Below are positions 32,466 to 43,631 of a stretch of 64,000 bases of DNA, in pieces. The stretch lies in NCBI GenBank assembly GCA_039000515.1, contig JBCFYV010011172.1:75323250-75387249 (forward strand). The letters are read 5' to 3'. The translations under genes and the position numbers were made by a program. The stretch is from Timema cristinae. Taxonomy: Eukaryota > Arthropoda > Insecta > Phasmatodea > Timematidae. The notes beneath the pieces were generated by a model. The model did no database searches, was not told where the DNA came from, and saw only the letters and a list, made by a program, of their open reading frames with translations. The stretch's first letter is position 1, and each line of letters begins with the position of its first letter.

Positions 32466-35400
32466 TTATGAAGACTTTGTTTGATAAGAGAAAATATTTC
32501 TCCACTTAGGTCCTACCTGGCCTGCAGCGAGAGTACCGCCTAGAGAAGGTGTTCTCATCCAAGGGTGACTCGCACTGGTACCCCCGTGGTAGTGAATACG
32601 AGCGTAGTCGTCACAGTTGGTCACACTGTCACCATTGCAGTCCTGCGTATAAACATATATTGTTAAAATAATGATTTTTTGGGATAACCTTTCAAAATCA
32701 TTGTTATAGTGGTTGCATTATATAAGATTTTACTATACAACTTCAAGGCCAGATCACTAATAATGTTACTTCAAGGAAAGGTTATTAATAAAATAAGGTT
32801 AACGCAAGACGATCACTACGGAAATATCAGATTTGTTTTAGAGTGTAGCATCTTTAACCGAGAAAGATACGTAAAATCTAGCTTCGTTGCCTATGTGTGT
32901 AGACTTTTAGCCGCTCTGGTGGCACAAAACGTTGCCCGGGGTACACCATAGGGTTCCCTTTTAGAAAAATTACTTATGGTACCAGTCGGTAAATGAACCC
33001 GGAGTTCCTAAATACGTAGCCAAATGTACTAACCACCTTACATGGGGCCGGTTTCCTTACAGATAAAAATGTGTAACTAACTAATGAGTTGAGCACCTCT
33101 CTTTACAATTGATGGTTCCTATTTATCAACCACTAAACGTTGTCTGAACCAATAATAAATTTCATCAAACATTGTTTTGTGCTAGTTATTGAATCTGAAA
33201 ATGAAATGGAAGTTGGTAATAGCTAAACATATTGCTACTAGATCAGAATCCACTCTGCAGATGTCTATTCCCATATATAGATCTCAAACATACGCTCGTT
33301 CTTTCACTGTCCTGGCATCACAGGATTGGAACGAACTACATAGCTCGACTCGTCACCTAACATCTAAAATTCTCCTAGAGCGTGAGGTTAAGCAATTTAT
33401 CTTGTCTAAAAAGCTAAACTGAGTTCTTGAAACTACTTGAGCTTTAAATGAGCGTATGAATGAGCGTGCGAATGGTTTTCTACTTATTTGAATATTTCTT
33501 TATTAAAATTAGTTTGTTTTTCAATAAATACATAGTGTATATTGTATTCAACGCTGGTTAAGTGGAAGAGAAGGCTAACGCCTTAACTTCGCCAGATAAA
33601 TAAAGACTATTATTATTATTATCATTGGTCATCTCACTGTTAAACCTCATGAATATCACGTGCTCTCATTATTTTCTCTGATATGAAGCTAACCCTAAGC
33701 CCCGTCCATTTTTAATAATTTGACTTTGTATGTTCTCTACTCACCCTCCCATATTTGACCATGTAGGCTTCCAAGATGCGAGCAGCACAAGTGATATCAG
33801 TTGCACAATCTTCGTAAGCTTGAACATAACACAGATTAGTGGTAATATTGGCATAAAATAGAAACTAGTAAAATCATTATATAAAAACAATCAAATTGGG
33901 TAATTTTTTATTGTGTACATTATTGGTTAGTTGATTTTGACTTTGGTACAAAATATAAAAATATTCTTAATATTACATGACTTAGACATTGTTTGGTTCA
34001 ATTTTTATTTACTATATACACCTTTAGGTTGGTTTTTTTTTTTTTTTTTTCAAATACATTACAATACAATAAAGAAATGTATAGCAGTGGTTAGGGGGTA
34101 ATACATGCAAAGTTTAAGTGCTTAGCTCTGACTGATGAGGTCAAAGTTCAGTCCTCATTAAATATGATTCAATTTTATTTTAACACGTTATGTTTTCTAT
34201 ATTCATTCAGTTTGAATGTCGGTTCAATTCCCTTATTCGTTTCTTCCTTACTTCTTTTATTGTATTAAATGATTAATTAAGTCCGTACCAATATGAGTCA
34301 CAAAAATAAAGCCATTTTCCTGTGTGTACAATCTAAGTTTTAACGACAGGTTATTCAATAATACTCAAAATAACGAACCCTAACCTTCAATTGGTAAACG
34401 TGTAGAAGGTTATGATTTGTTAGTTTGGGCTATCTTGTAGTCAGTAACATAGACTAATCATAATGATTAACTAAAGCACGTGTTTTTATGTGTTATGACA
34501 TATTTTTCCTGTGTTTGCATAAATTAAAAATTTATCCTTGGTAGAATGTGATTTTCTCCTTTCACAGTGAAAAATTAGCGGCTGGGGACTGGATGTTGTA
34601 TCCATTATAGAGTTAAGTTAGTTTAGAAGTTGTGTACTGATTATATCAGTAGGTTCAGAAAGTGCACGTTAAATACCTCAAACAATAATGAGTAGTCTCT
34701 TGGAAACTCAATTGTAACTCGATTCCGTGAGACTCGACACGCGCACATACACACAGTTGTTGGCACCAGTCATCACAATCCAAGGTTATTCAACTGTATA
34801 ACCTCAGTTTGTTTGTGTAACTCGAGTGGAACAATCGGGCTGTGTTGTCTTTACAAGTGTTGTGTTTTTTATTTTCCAATTCAGTAAAGGGGTATTCAAA
34901 TCAATACAATATTATTTGTACACTACTGTACTGCATTTATGTATATTACACGTATGTATAAACACTACACCATTATATTAACACGTAGTATGTTGTAGTT
35001 TACGTATATTACTTTTAATGTACCGTAAATACTTCAGTACAATACAAATGTATCTATAATATTCGATATTGTACTGTAATTCATCCTTGTTTAGTAAACA
35101 TGACATAGTAAACATGCATCTCATTCAAGTTAATTCGTAAAAAAACTCGACAGCATCTCAATCCACATTAGGTCGAGTTCCCGAGACTCTACTATAACAA
35201 TAAAAATAAGAAGAAGAAACTATATTTTGATTGATTTTTTATTATAAATACTTTGGGTTCCAGATTTGTTTGTAGGCCTCCTAGTTGAGTAGTTCCTCAA
35301 CAATTGCCTCATAGTATAGCTTTAAAGCTCGTATGAAAATGGGAAAAATATTCTGGACCCACATACAGATATAAACCACTAACAATTTTATTATTGTATC

Positions 35401-38400
35401 CATGCCTGAAGATTTTCTCCATTTAATTAAGTTAAAACGTATAACCCAAACGGGTAGTAAGACGCAGTGATAAAAAAAAAAGTAAAACAAATAACATGGG
35501 TATTGTTAGTTGATCAGATCGTATGTTCCTTTTAATGGACGGCCGTTTGTTCGTTCATTAACCAACAAAAAAAGTGGTTGACCTTGGAATGGTCCATAGC
35601 ACCTTGGTCAACCTTGGAATGGTGGTTGCTAGCACCTTAAGGTCACGAGAGTAAACTAAACAAGGAGTTTAACTCGAGTGCCATGGTCGTTACGAAAATA
35701 CCAGAGTCTCACCTCGCGTTCTTTCTGGATCATCCTCATCTAGAACGGGTCTCCCTGCCTCAATCCAGTAGATCTTGGAGATATAGAAGGGTCCGCAGTA
35801 GCCCTTGATACAAGCGAACGTGTTGTTACATTCCGTGGCGGCCTCGCACAGACAGCGGACACACGCGGGACTCAGGTTGGAGATGAACACCGCTGGCAAC
35901 AATAGTATTCATCCGCGTCAACCACTGGTTTAACAATATAGGTATTAGTCTAAGACCAACTGTTCAACATGATTTATATTAAATCGTTTGGGTATAATTG
36001 TCCCTTTGTGTTGCAGGAGACATTCATGGTCAAGCAGGGGTGGACTCGTCTGGTTTGATCTGGGCTGCTGCAACTACAGTGAACTAAATAAAGTTATCGG
36101 TTCAATTATAATTGATTGTTTTCATTAAATTTTATTCAAAGACTCCAGTTAGTAAGTTAAAGTGTACCAAGAATACATCATTTGTGAAGATGTACGATGG
36201 CATAAGACCGTACCTTTTCTGTTTCTTGATGTTGTTTATAAACAATTTACTGGGCCCAATGTAAAATCATGTGTTAGTCAATATTGACTTTTAATTGTTT
36301 TGTAATCTATACAAGTAGCGAATGAAGGATCATTTAAAAACCTAAATATTTCAAAAATAGATTTCAAGTTATTATCTAGCAATTGTGAAGCATTTTGCTC
36401 ATTCTAGTAGAAAGTATAAGATGATGTTTTAAGTGGACTAAATAACAACAAATAAACGATAATGTAGCTTAAATTACATCAGGATTAAAATTATGGATAA
36501 TAAAAATATAAATACTACACTGCATTATATTTCAACATAAACTGAAAATTAGCTTCAGTGGTATTTATGAAAATTGTTAAGGGTCGCCATATTTGTAGTC
36601 CTGGGCCGTTCGGAACCTGCCAGTCCACCCATGTGGTCAAGAGTATACGAGAGGTTGATGTAACAATAATCGATCGATAATAATATAACTAACTCTGATA
36701 CTGAATGCATTAGGATGCCTTTTCCCCCCTTAACAAACGCTAACATGTAATTATCAATATACCTAGAAATGGTTTGTTAATTATAGAAAAAAGACTGGTC
36801 ATAAATATTAAGAATATTGTGTGTTATTTTAAATGTGAAAGACAAATTTAAAATTTCAACAAAATATTTTGATCTTAAGGAAATACCAAGAGTCGCATTT
36901 CATAATAAAATATTAGAAATATATATAATATGTATTAACTCAAAGGTTAGGATTATGGATTTCAACGTCACTTTATAATTATGTGCCTTGTCAGATTTTA
37001 ATATAATTTTCAAATAAAAATTGAAACATAAGATGATCTCACGAAGGAAGTTCTTAAGGATATTTTGGCACCATTTGAACAATTTAAATAAACCTATCAA
37101 TTTTTAGCCTCATGTGTGTGGTTAGGCAGCAACGAAAGGGGGTTTTATAATCCAGAAATGAATTATGTATCTATATTATTTGATATATTGACGATTGAGG
37201 TTAAAATCTCAATAAAATTTGCCTATTATAATATTCAGGATTAATGTGTTTATGTTGTTTATTTAAATTTAAATAGGACTTCTGGTTTTCTTATCTAATT
37301 ACTTGATCAGTGCATATATTTCAAAGATTATAAAGTTGGTAAAGTCTCACATAAGTTAGAAGTTACGCCAAACATCTGAAAGCGTGGTATCAATGTCTAA
37401 CCTTTCAGGAAGCAGAATGTGGAATCGGTGCTAATATCTTTTACAATCTCTTGAACACATTCCAAGTGCAGACATTTAAAACTAATGCATATAGTGTTTT
37501 CTATACAACGGCAGCTTATTTGAAGAAATAATGTTTTAATATCACCGCGTCTAACAACCTGTTAAGACTATACGCGTGATAATTACTCTAATGTGGTACG
37601 AATGAGGAAGGAAGCATTTTAGAGGTAATCTACCTACATTTGCATGGAAGGAGAATTTAAAAAACAATTTGGGGAAAACCGCTCCCAGTACACCCGACCA
37701 GGATTCTAACTCCGATCTCCCCATCTTTAGCATGCTAGTCTAACACGAGAGTGACGTCTTAGACCATTCAGCCACTCTAGCAGGTAAGAAATAATGTTCA
37801 AGTATTTTATTATTATTATTTATAAGTTTCTTTCTCTTTCAAACCTATAGGAGACACAGTGGACCGGACCCATCAATACTTTTGAACATAAAAAAATACT
37901 TTTTCTTTTTATCTTGTAAGATATGTTGCAAAAAACATTAACATGAAGTAGAGCAACATTCTCTTCATACACTGAATTATTCGATTCGTTATACAGTATT
38001 GTAGTCCCAAGAATATTAATTACTCGTTCCAATAGTCATGCGACTGTACAAGTGCCCGAGAATCAAATGACTAATAATGGAGAAGCTGACAGGGCCAGCC
38101 CCTCTATGATAAGCCCCATCGTCCAGTGGCAGATATTTCTCAAGGCCATTCCTCCGAGCAAAACCTTAGCTTACAGGGCTATTTTACGAGTGCCTGCCAT
38201 TTTATTTTGTTGTTTTATTATTATTATTATTATTTAACACCGCGTCTTACTATCCATTCGGGTTATACGCTTTAAGTACTAATTACACTAATGGATTAGT
38301 AATTGGGAAGGTTGAATTAGAGGAAGTGAACCCACATTTGCGTGGAGGGGGAGTGGAAAACCATTTAGGGAAAACCACCCCCAGTTCACCCGATCGAGAT

Positions 38401-38637
38401 TCGAACTTCGATCTCCCCGTCCTCAGCAGTCAAACTCAACACAATTAGCGCGTTAGCCAACTACGCCACCGAGGCGGGTTGCAATTTGATAGAAATGGTG
38501 TATATTTTATTTTGGTGTCGCCACCGTGGTTCGGATTCCACGTTAAACTGTAGGTCCTTCATTTCATCTCACAATCACCCTACCATTACACATTAGCGTA
38601 AGTGCGTATAACCCGAACGGGTAGTAAGACGCGGTGC

Positions 38638-38690
<53 letters not shown>

Positions 38691-41266
38691 TTTTGGTGTG
38701 TGTTAAAGACCCAATAAGTAAGGTGACGAGTGAAAGGGATTAATTAAAATGAATAAAGTATATTCTTTATTTTTTTAAATACGCCGTTTTTTTCACTAAA
38801 GTGCAAGAAAAACTTGTGATTAAATGGCTAGTATTTTTTTTAAATCCATTCTACAACAAAATTTCCCGAATAACATAATAGAAAACTCTGATAACTGAGA
38901 AACGATCTGTACTACACATAAAATTACACACGGCTGGCGACCAACGAGATGCATCTAGGGAAACATGTATCCCGCGACTGCGACTCACCACCCCACGTCT
39001 GAGGTCGTAGTCGCGAGACGCGAGTCACGCCGAGGGAATGCTACCTTGTCTTGGAGTATTATTACTTACGTGGGTAAACAGAGCTTGTTTAAACTGTATC
39101 TTTCGGGCTGTGATGTGCTCCCCCATACTAGGTCCTCAATTTGACTAATCATATAAGTACTTGGGAATGTAATTCTGTTGAATGTTCTACTGAGTGATGA
39201 GAACAACCATATGTACAGTTTAAATTCGGGAGATGGGGTTGGGAGGGGGTAAGGTGGGGCGAAGCCAGTACACGATATGTACTGTACATAATATATGTGT
39301 CTCATGTTATGATTATTAAAGATACTAGCTAAAACAACATATCAACATGTGTAGAAAGCTTGTTTGCTTCTTGGAAATTCACATAAGCCTATAATATTTT
39401 TAAGTGGAAGAAAAGAATCTTCAGTCAACAAAAAGATTTAAAAAAATGAAAATCAAGAAACTGTAACAGATCAAGTTATGGCTTCCACCCACTAAATTAT
39501 AGGGCAATTTTCATAGGAAAAACCATTTGGATATTACATTTTTTGACGGTTAACAAATTGATAACGTTTTGGGCCTACTATATTTATATACTATATTATT
39601 AGTGTTATTTTTATAGGTAGTGATAATATACATCAAAATTAACAGCGTCATATCACATCTTCGGACATAAAAATAGGTATATTTTTAGCACTACGTCTTA
39701 GAGTACGACCAGACTGAGCGCGCGAGCGACAAAAAAAAAAAGAACACATTGGTTGTAATGGGAGGTGGCCACACGAGCGACTGACGCGCACGCTGAAGAT
39801 AGAACTGGTTCTATTTTCAAGCGCGCGCGCTTGACCCGGTACAGTCTAGTTTACAGGCGCTAGGCAATATTATTGTATGTTGGTTCATTGAGTGCTGGGG
39901 AAACTTCTCATTTTGATATGATATTTGACTTTTTTCTATCAGTGATAGGTTTAACACACTTGTATTAATGGCCTAATTAATTGGTAAGACCATAAATAAT
40001 ATAATGTATATGTAAACCCGATATGTTAAAATACTTCAATATTATAATCAAAGTAGGCCTTTACAAATAAGAATCACCATTAGTTTGGAGAGAGTATGAA
40101 AAAACCACAACAATAAATAAGTTTTAAAAATCACCTTCAGTTCACTGAGCCAAGATTCGAACCTTTGCCTCCTAGTGAAAAGCTATCGAGTGCAACGCAC
40201 CATTCCGCCACTGGTGCGGCTAATCTGATTTTAAAACAGTTCAGTACAGTACCATACGCATTTCTCAATTTATTAATTGGATGCACTCCTACTTTTTTCT
40301 TTTTTATAAATACACAATATTTTCTGTAAGAATTTTTCGAGGAACAGAGTCTTTGCAGAGACATTCTCTAATAACTAGGGTCGCTAATTACAGCGCTCAC
40401 TCGCTCGCCAGTTTGGCCACCAGTCGCTCGCTCGCTCGCTCGCTCGCCAGTTGCCACCCAGTCGCTTGCGCGCTCGCTCGCTCGCAAGCTTGGCAGTCTG
40501 GCCGAACCCTTACACCCGTTTGGGCTATAAGCTTATATACTAATCACGCTAGTGGTTTTAGGGATTAGGAAGTCTATTTTATAGGACGTGTACCCAAGTT
40601 TGCATGGAAGAATAGTGGAAAACTATTTTGTAAAAACCACCCTCAGTACATCCGACTTAGATTCGAACCTCGATCTCCCTATCATCAGCAGTCTAATCTA
40701 CCACGAGAGTAGCGCTTTATACCCTGTGGCCATATATGTACTAATTACACAGATGTGTTAAGGATTAGGAAGGTTTGGTTTAGTGGAAGGGCACCCCATA
40801 TTTGCGTCAAGGGAGAGTGTAAGACAATTTAGAGAAAACCACCCTCAGTGCACCAAACTAGAATCGAACAACGATATTCCTCTCTTTGGCAGTTTAGTTT
40901 ACTGCAAGCGTAGTGCCCTAGACCATGTGGCCACCAAAGCGGGTGTTAGTAGATTTAGTACATTTTCTAGCTGTCAGTTAAGGCCTGCTCTTCTCTCTCT
41001 CTCTCTCTCTATAATATTATATAATATTATATATATATAATAATAATATATATGCCTGTAACTCTTCTTACCCTCGCAATATTACATGCCACATTTATCT
41101 ATAAACATAGCCTAAGACTTCAATAAATACAACAAACTTTCGAAATAGAAACATATTAATAACCGGCCAATTAAAAAAAAAATAGTCGAATCTTACCAGA
41201 ACAAATGAATACCAAGAAGGCTAAAAGGACGTTTGTCAACACCCAGAACCGTAGAGAAAACAACAT
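32466..41266 (-). CDS. i-type lysozyme/destabilase-like protein gene, 4 exons, frameshift in last exon
   Basis: Coding exons: 41197-41266, 35713-35892, 33745-33818 and 32642 down to a stop at 32466-32468 as it stands. All joins are GT-AG with phases 1, 1 and 0. Exon 1 encodes [20 protein letters not shown], a signal peptide, so the product should be secreted. Exon 2 carries [18 protein letters not shown] and [17 protein letters not shown], exon 3 [20 protein letters not shown], exon 4 [20 protein letters not shown]: the i-type order with its many cysteines. Aligned to active i-type enzymes, the catalytic Glu of C-x-C-x-x-E is Ala, and the loop holding the catalytic Asp is short, as in insect members, so muramidase activity is doubtful. 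After HYHGG the expected Cys-containing end is out of frame by one base at a G5 run (plus C5 at 32581-32585). Adding one base gives a family-like end with stop at 32506-32508. Introns are 5.3, 1.9 and 1.1 kb and contain SINEs, a LINE end and other TEs. Confidence 0.85.
33189..33620 (+). mobile_element. LINE 3' end (RT C-terminus plus UTR and ATT tail)
   Basis: This lies in intron 3 of lysozyme gene 1, antisense to it. The frame at 33189-33422 ends with [20 protein letters not shown] and [16 protein letters not shown], the thumb/C-terminal pattern of LINE reverse transcriptases (R-T-x-x-Y-x-x-S-F...W-N-x-L). A 190-bp 3' UTR ends AACTTCGCCAGATAAATAAA followed by a (TTA)n tract. It is 5'-truncated. 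The 3' end does not match the shared tail of SINE types A-C. Confidence 0.65.
34541..34690 (+). mobile_element. SINE type D fragment
   Basis: It has the body (GGGGACTGGATGTTGTATCC) and the end ATATCAGTAGGTTCAGAAAG with GTGCACGTTAAATA. The same body is at 48535-48560 and the same tail at 11600 and, inverted, 46610. It lies in intron 2 of lysozyme gene 1. Confidence 0.6.
35438..35482 (+). mobile_element. Tail-only SINE insertion (second example)
   Basis: CGTATAACCCAAACGGGTAG, TAAGACGCAGTGA and an A-rich tract stand alone, without body or head. AGTTAAAAC on the left and AGTAAAAC on the right may be a degraded target duplication. It lies in intron 2 of lysozyme gene 1. Confidence 0.6.
35913..37522. 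other. Intron 1 of lysozyme gene 1, unrecognised part
   Basis: AT-rich sequence with no recognised element before the SINE at 37536. Confidence 0.45.
37536..37785 (-). mobile_element. SINE type C, full length, 13-bp target duplication
   Basis: A diverged tail, body (CTACATTTGCATGGAAGGAG), B box (GGATTCTAACTCCG) and head are present in reverse. AAGAAATAATGTT flanks both sides (37523-37535 and 37786-37798). Confidence 0.9.
38237..38480 (-). mobile_element. SINE type B, full length
   Basis: Tail CACCGCGTCTTACTATCCAT, body CCCACATTTGCGTGGAGGGG, B box (GAGATTCGAACTTCG) and the A-box region CCAACTACGCCACCGAGG, all in reverse. A TTA tract precedes the tail on the plus strand. Confidence 0.88.
38519..38688 (+). 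mobile_element. SINE type A, 5'-truncated, 11-bp target duplication
   Basis: The body starts GCCACCGTGGTTCGG, the tail is complete and (TAA)~17 follows. TATTTTGGTGT flanks both sides (38508-38518 and 38689-38699). It lies 40 bp from the type B SINE, in the opposite orientation. Confidence 0.92.
38700..39682. other. Intron 1 of lysozyme gene 1, unrecognised part
   Basis: A short CGCGAGACGCGAG-type GC-rich patch occurs near 39010-39030. No gene or repeat is identified. Confidence 0.4.
40120..40225 (-). mobile_element. tRNA-like SINE head inside the Harbinger-like element
   Basis: Minus strand: GCCGCACCAGTGGCGGAATG, then a B box GGTTCGAATCT and AACTGAAGGTGATTTTT. The A box resembles TGGCGGAATGG. 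Body and tail of types A-C are missing. Confidence 0.5.
40395..40490. repeat. (GCTC)n-type tetranucleotide repeat
   Basis: Runs of CGCTCGCTCGCTCG separated by CCAGT...CCAC spacers lie beside the right end of the Harbinger-like element. Confidence 0.8.
40733..40960 (-). mobile_element. SINE type C, second unit of a head-to-tail pair, tail lacking
   Basis: It begins in the body (TATATGTACTAATTACACAG) directly after the head of the preceding copy. It has GCACCCCATATTTGCGTCAA, a mutated B box (TAGAATCGAACAACG) and a head ending GGCCACCAAAGC. The terminal GCACCGCG block is absent. Confidence 0.7.
40991..41052. repeat. (CT)n and (TA)n microsatellites
   Basis: About 10 CT units followed by an AT-rich TATAATAT tract, 140 bp from exon 1 of lysozyme gene 1 on the intron side. 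Confidence 0.8.
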
Positions 41267-41316
41267 GGCTTCCGAGTTGTTCCAACTACGCACAAATACG
41301 TCACTTCAAGAGAAAT

Positions 41317-41326
41317 GTTTTTATCC
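41317..41326 (-). promoter_or_regulatory. TATA-like box of lysozyme gene 1
   Basis: Minus-strand GGATAAAAAC lies about 50 nt upstream of the start codon at 41266, a plausible core promoter position with a short 5' UTR. The evidence is the sequence match only. Confidence 0.35.
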
Positions 41327-41526
41327 TCACACTCAAGAATAGCTAAACTTTTAGGCGCTTCATGATAGGACACAAGAACCACACGGGGAACGTCACCATC
41401 TTAACAGATGCGTCTGGCCGCAGAAACATCACCAACGGGACTGTTGTTGTTGGCATTGGAAATGGTCACTTCCAAACAGGACGTAGAGAAAGTCAATGGG
41501 TAAGAAAGACTCAAGTCACATGATAT

Positions 41527-41545
41527 GGGAAGTTTCACGTTTCCC
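41527..41545 (-). promoter_or_regulatory. Possible immune-type element upstream of lysozyme gene 1
   Basis: Minus-strand GGGAAACGTGAAACTTCCC is a near-palindrome. It contains GAAACGTGAAACT, which fits the interferon-regulatory-factor element pattern (GAAANNGAAA), and GGGAA/TTCCC halves like Rel/NF-kB sites. It lies about 260 nt upstream of the ATG. This is inference from motif matching. Confidence 0.3.
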
Positions 41546-41704
41546 GCTCATGTGATGTAGTATTAAATAGAGTAGGGCAGAGGAGGGGAAGGCCCAGGTT
41601 GTTAAGAGTGATTGAAGGATTAGCATCCTCCCCTGACCCTAACAAGAACCGGAAGATAAGGGAATCTAGTGGTTCCCCCCAAAATATTTGTAGCTTTGAC
41701 TGCT

Positions 41705-41925
41705 AATTGGTGGGTGTGCGGACTAGGTTCATCTAGTCTGGTTTACCGGTGACAAAGAAGTCGGGATTTGAGTTCCGGAAGGGCGTAAAGAGAATGTTTT
41801 AATGGGCTTCCCACTTCCTTCCAAGCAAATGGTCCTGCATTTTCTCTAAACTCTACTTTCCTAATACCCACCCTAATAACGTAATAAATTAAGATCGCCT
41901 AGCAGGGAAAAGAGACGTGGTGGAA
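41705..41925 (+). mobile_element. Degenerate SINE type C
   Basis: A diverged head and B-box region (GGGATTTGAGTTCCG), body pieces (TCCAAGCAAATGGTCCTGCA) and a weak tail (AGAGACGTGGTGG) are present in order. Confidence 0.5.
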
Positions 41926-41929
41926 AAAA

Positions 41930-42240
41930 TATTAGATTTTCAAAGGTTTTTTAATCGTAAAATATGAACACCAAGTCCAAATGGCGTTAATAGCTCCCTT
42001 CATTTTCTCGACTAAGGACGCCAGGGAAAGGGAAAGGTAAACAAAAGTTATGTGATGAAAAAATAATACTGTACATTGCATAAACTTTCTTACTCCTTTA
42101 TCTAAATTTTACTTACAACCTATACATTTTGTATCTCAAATAATTGCGGAGGAATGATCAAAATTGTAAATTTCTATTGAAGTAAAATATCCGCAAAGTC
42201 ATTTTCACGGGAAAATTAAATGCTCTGATTAGTTAGTATT
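41930..42240. other. AT-rich intergenic DNA
   Basis: Nothing is recognised. Confidence 0.4.
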
Positions 42241-42460
42241 TTTTATCACAGTGTTTTACTACTCATTCTGTCCAAACGCATAAATGATAATGTCTTTAGT
42301 GGGATAGCGATGAGAAAGGAAGCATTCGCGTTGAAGGAAAGGGTGAAACCATTTAGTAAAATCCAACCACAGTAGTCCGAGCTGGATTCGAACCCCGATC
42401 TACCAGTCATCAGCAGGCCAATCTAACGCGAGATGTCTTAGACCACTGAAGCAGGTGTTT
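42241..42460 (-). mobile_element. Degenerate SINE type C
   Basis: A weak tail (CAGTGTTTTACTACTCATTC), the GCATTCGCGTTGAAGGAAAG body, the B box (GGATTCGAACCCCG) and a head ending GACCACTGAAGC are present in reverse. Confidence 0.65.
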
Positions 42461-42479
42461 GTAATGTTAAGAGGTGCAT

Positions 42480-42760
42480 AGATCCGAGATTTAATCAAAA
42501 TCGTTAGAGCCAACTTTTAGCAAATCAGTTTTTTCCTTTCCGCCTTAAGTTTCCCTTAATTTAAGGATTACGAGATAATTTCAATAAAAATACCCCCCTA
42601 GGGAACACTGTGAAAACTTTAGATACCAAGTTTTAGCTTGAAAGTTAAAATGGTTTGGTCTCTAGTCCTAATAACAGACGGCATTGCCAAAACCACCTTT
42701 TCGGGTTCAGGGACTTTGAAACGTTGACATCCATCAAAATCTTGAATGCGAATTGTTGAC
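42480..42760 (-). repeat. Palindromic-end repeat family, inner part
   Basis: Minus-strand order GTTTCAAAGTCCC, AGGTGGTTTTGGCAATGCCG and AAACTTGGTATCTAAAGTTT matches the copies at 22618 and 47380. Confidence 0.55.
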
Positions 42761-42910
42761 CATCACACCCGAGGGGTGATGAAAAAATAAACATTAAAAC
42801 AATATAACTATTTGTTCATGTAACATTTAGAGTATAACAGGGACGAGTTAATTTAATACTATTTTCTGTCAATAATATGTAAGCCAACGCTTTTCGCTTT
42901 TGTCTGTGAA

Positions 42911-42915
42911 AGAAT

Positions 42916-42950
<35 letters not shown>

Positions 42951-43004
42951 AGGGTGTGTGTGAGGGTGAAGGAGGTTACATGTATATATAATATTTTTTT
43001 AATA

Positions 43005-43039
<35 letters not shown>

Positions 43040-43040
43040 A
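42911..43040. repeat. (TG)n and (TA)n microsatellites
   Basis: About 16 TG units at 42916-42965 and about 17 TA units around 43010-43038 precede the next SINE tail. Confidence 0.88.
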
Positions 43041-43293
43041 GCACCACGTCTTACTACCCGTTTGGTTTTATACGCTTATGTTTTATGTACTAATTACGCT
43101 AACGTGCTTTAGGGATAAGAAAGGTTATATTAATAGGAGGTGTACCCGCATTTGCGTGAAGGGTAAGTGGAAAACCATTAAGGGAAAACCACCCTCAGTA
43201 TACCCGACCAAGATTCGAACCTCTATCTCCCCGTAATCAGCAGTCTAGCCTACTGCAAGAGTAGCGCGTTAGACCACGTGGCCTCTGAAGCGA
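43041..43293 (-). mobile_element. SINE type C, full length
   Basis: Tail GCACCACGTCTTACTACCCG, body CCCGCATTTGCGTGAAGGGT, B box (AAGATTCGAACCTC) and head GACCACGTGGCCTCTGAAGC in reverse. Confidence 0.88.
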
Positions 43294-43334
43294 GAGATAT
43301 TAAACATGAGCCAATGAAAAAAAAAATAGGGTAA

Positions 43335-43545
43335 CGGTAACTCTCCGAGTTCACCCTCAACTACACTACTGCTAACATGGCAAGGATGAGGACGGTATAA
43401 TTTAGTGTAAGTGCACTCACACTTGCGTAGAGGAATATAGGGAAACTTAAAAACAACCTTGTGAACTTGGCCGAGATTTAATTCCCAAATCCCAGTTATC
43501 AACATACCATACAAGATGAGACTGGTGCCTTTGTTCACGTGTCAC
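43335..43545 (-). mobile_element. Degenerate tRNA-SINE, tail lacking
   Basis: The block order TGGCAAGGATGAGGACGGTA, CACTTGCGTAGAGGAATATA, GAGATTTAATTCCC and a degenerate head follows type C in reverse, directly beside the preceding copy. Confidence 0.4.
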
Positions 43546-43631
43546 CATTCCGGGGAAAGAAGGGTATTGATGATGCAGGGCAGCTCATAGTTCCAACGTG
43601 GAAGCAAGTTATCAACACTACTGTCAACAAA

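Larger units (their letters stand above)
39701..40509. mobile_element. PIF/Harbinger-like non-autonomous element (809 bp)
   Basis: The left end GAGTACGACCAGACTG and the inverted right end GGGTTCGGCCAGACTG match at 13 of 16 positions. TTA lies on both sides (39698-39700 and 40510-40512) and the interrupted SINE supplies the reading of the empty site, so TTA is a 3-bp target duplication as in PIF/Harbinger. Both ends are followed by GAGCG/CGCTC-rich runs that could pair. It encodes no transposase. A tRNA-SINE-like patch lies inside at about 40120-40225. Confidence 0.75.
39683..40732 (-). mobile_element. SINE type C interrupted by a PIF/Harbinger-like element
   Basis: The tail begins TTTTAGCACTACGTCTTA (39683-39700), is interrupted at 39701-40509, and resumes TTACACCCGTTTGGGCTATA at 40510. 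Body, B box (TAGATTCGAACCTCG) and head to CCTGTGGCCAT follow. A second head-bearing copy joins directly at 40733. Confidence 0.8.

Noticed and set aside
43269..43538. 89-residue minus-strand ORF
   Set aside because: It lies entirely across SINE sequence.
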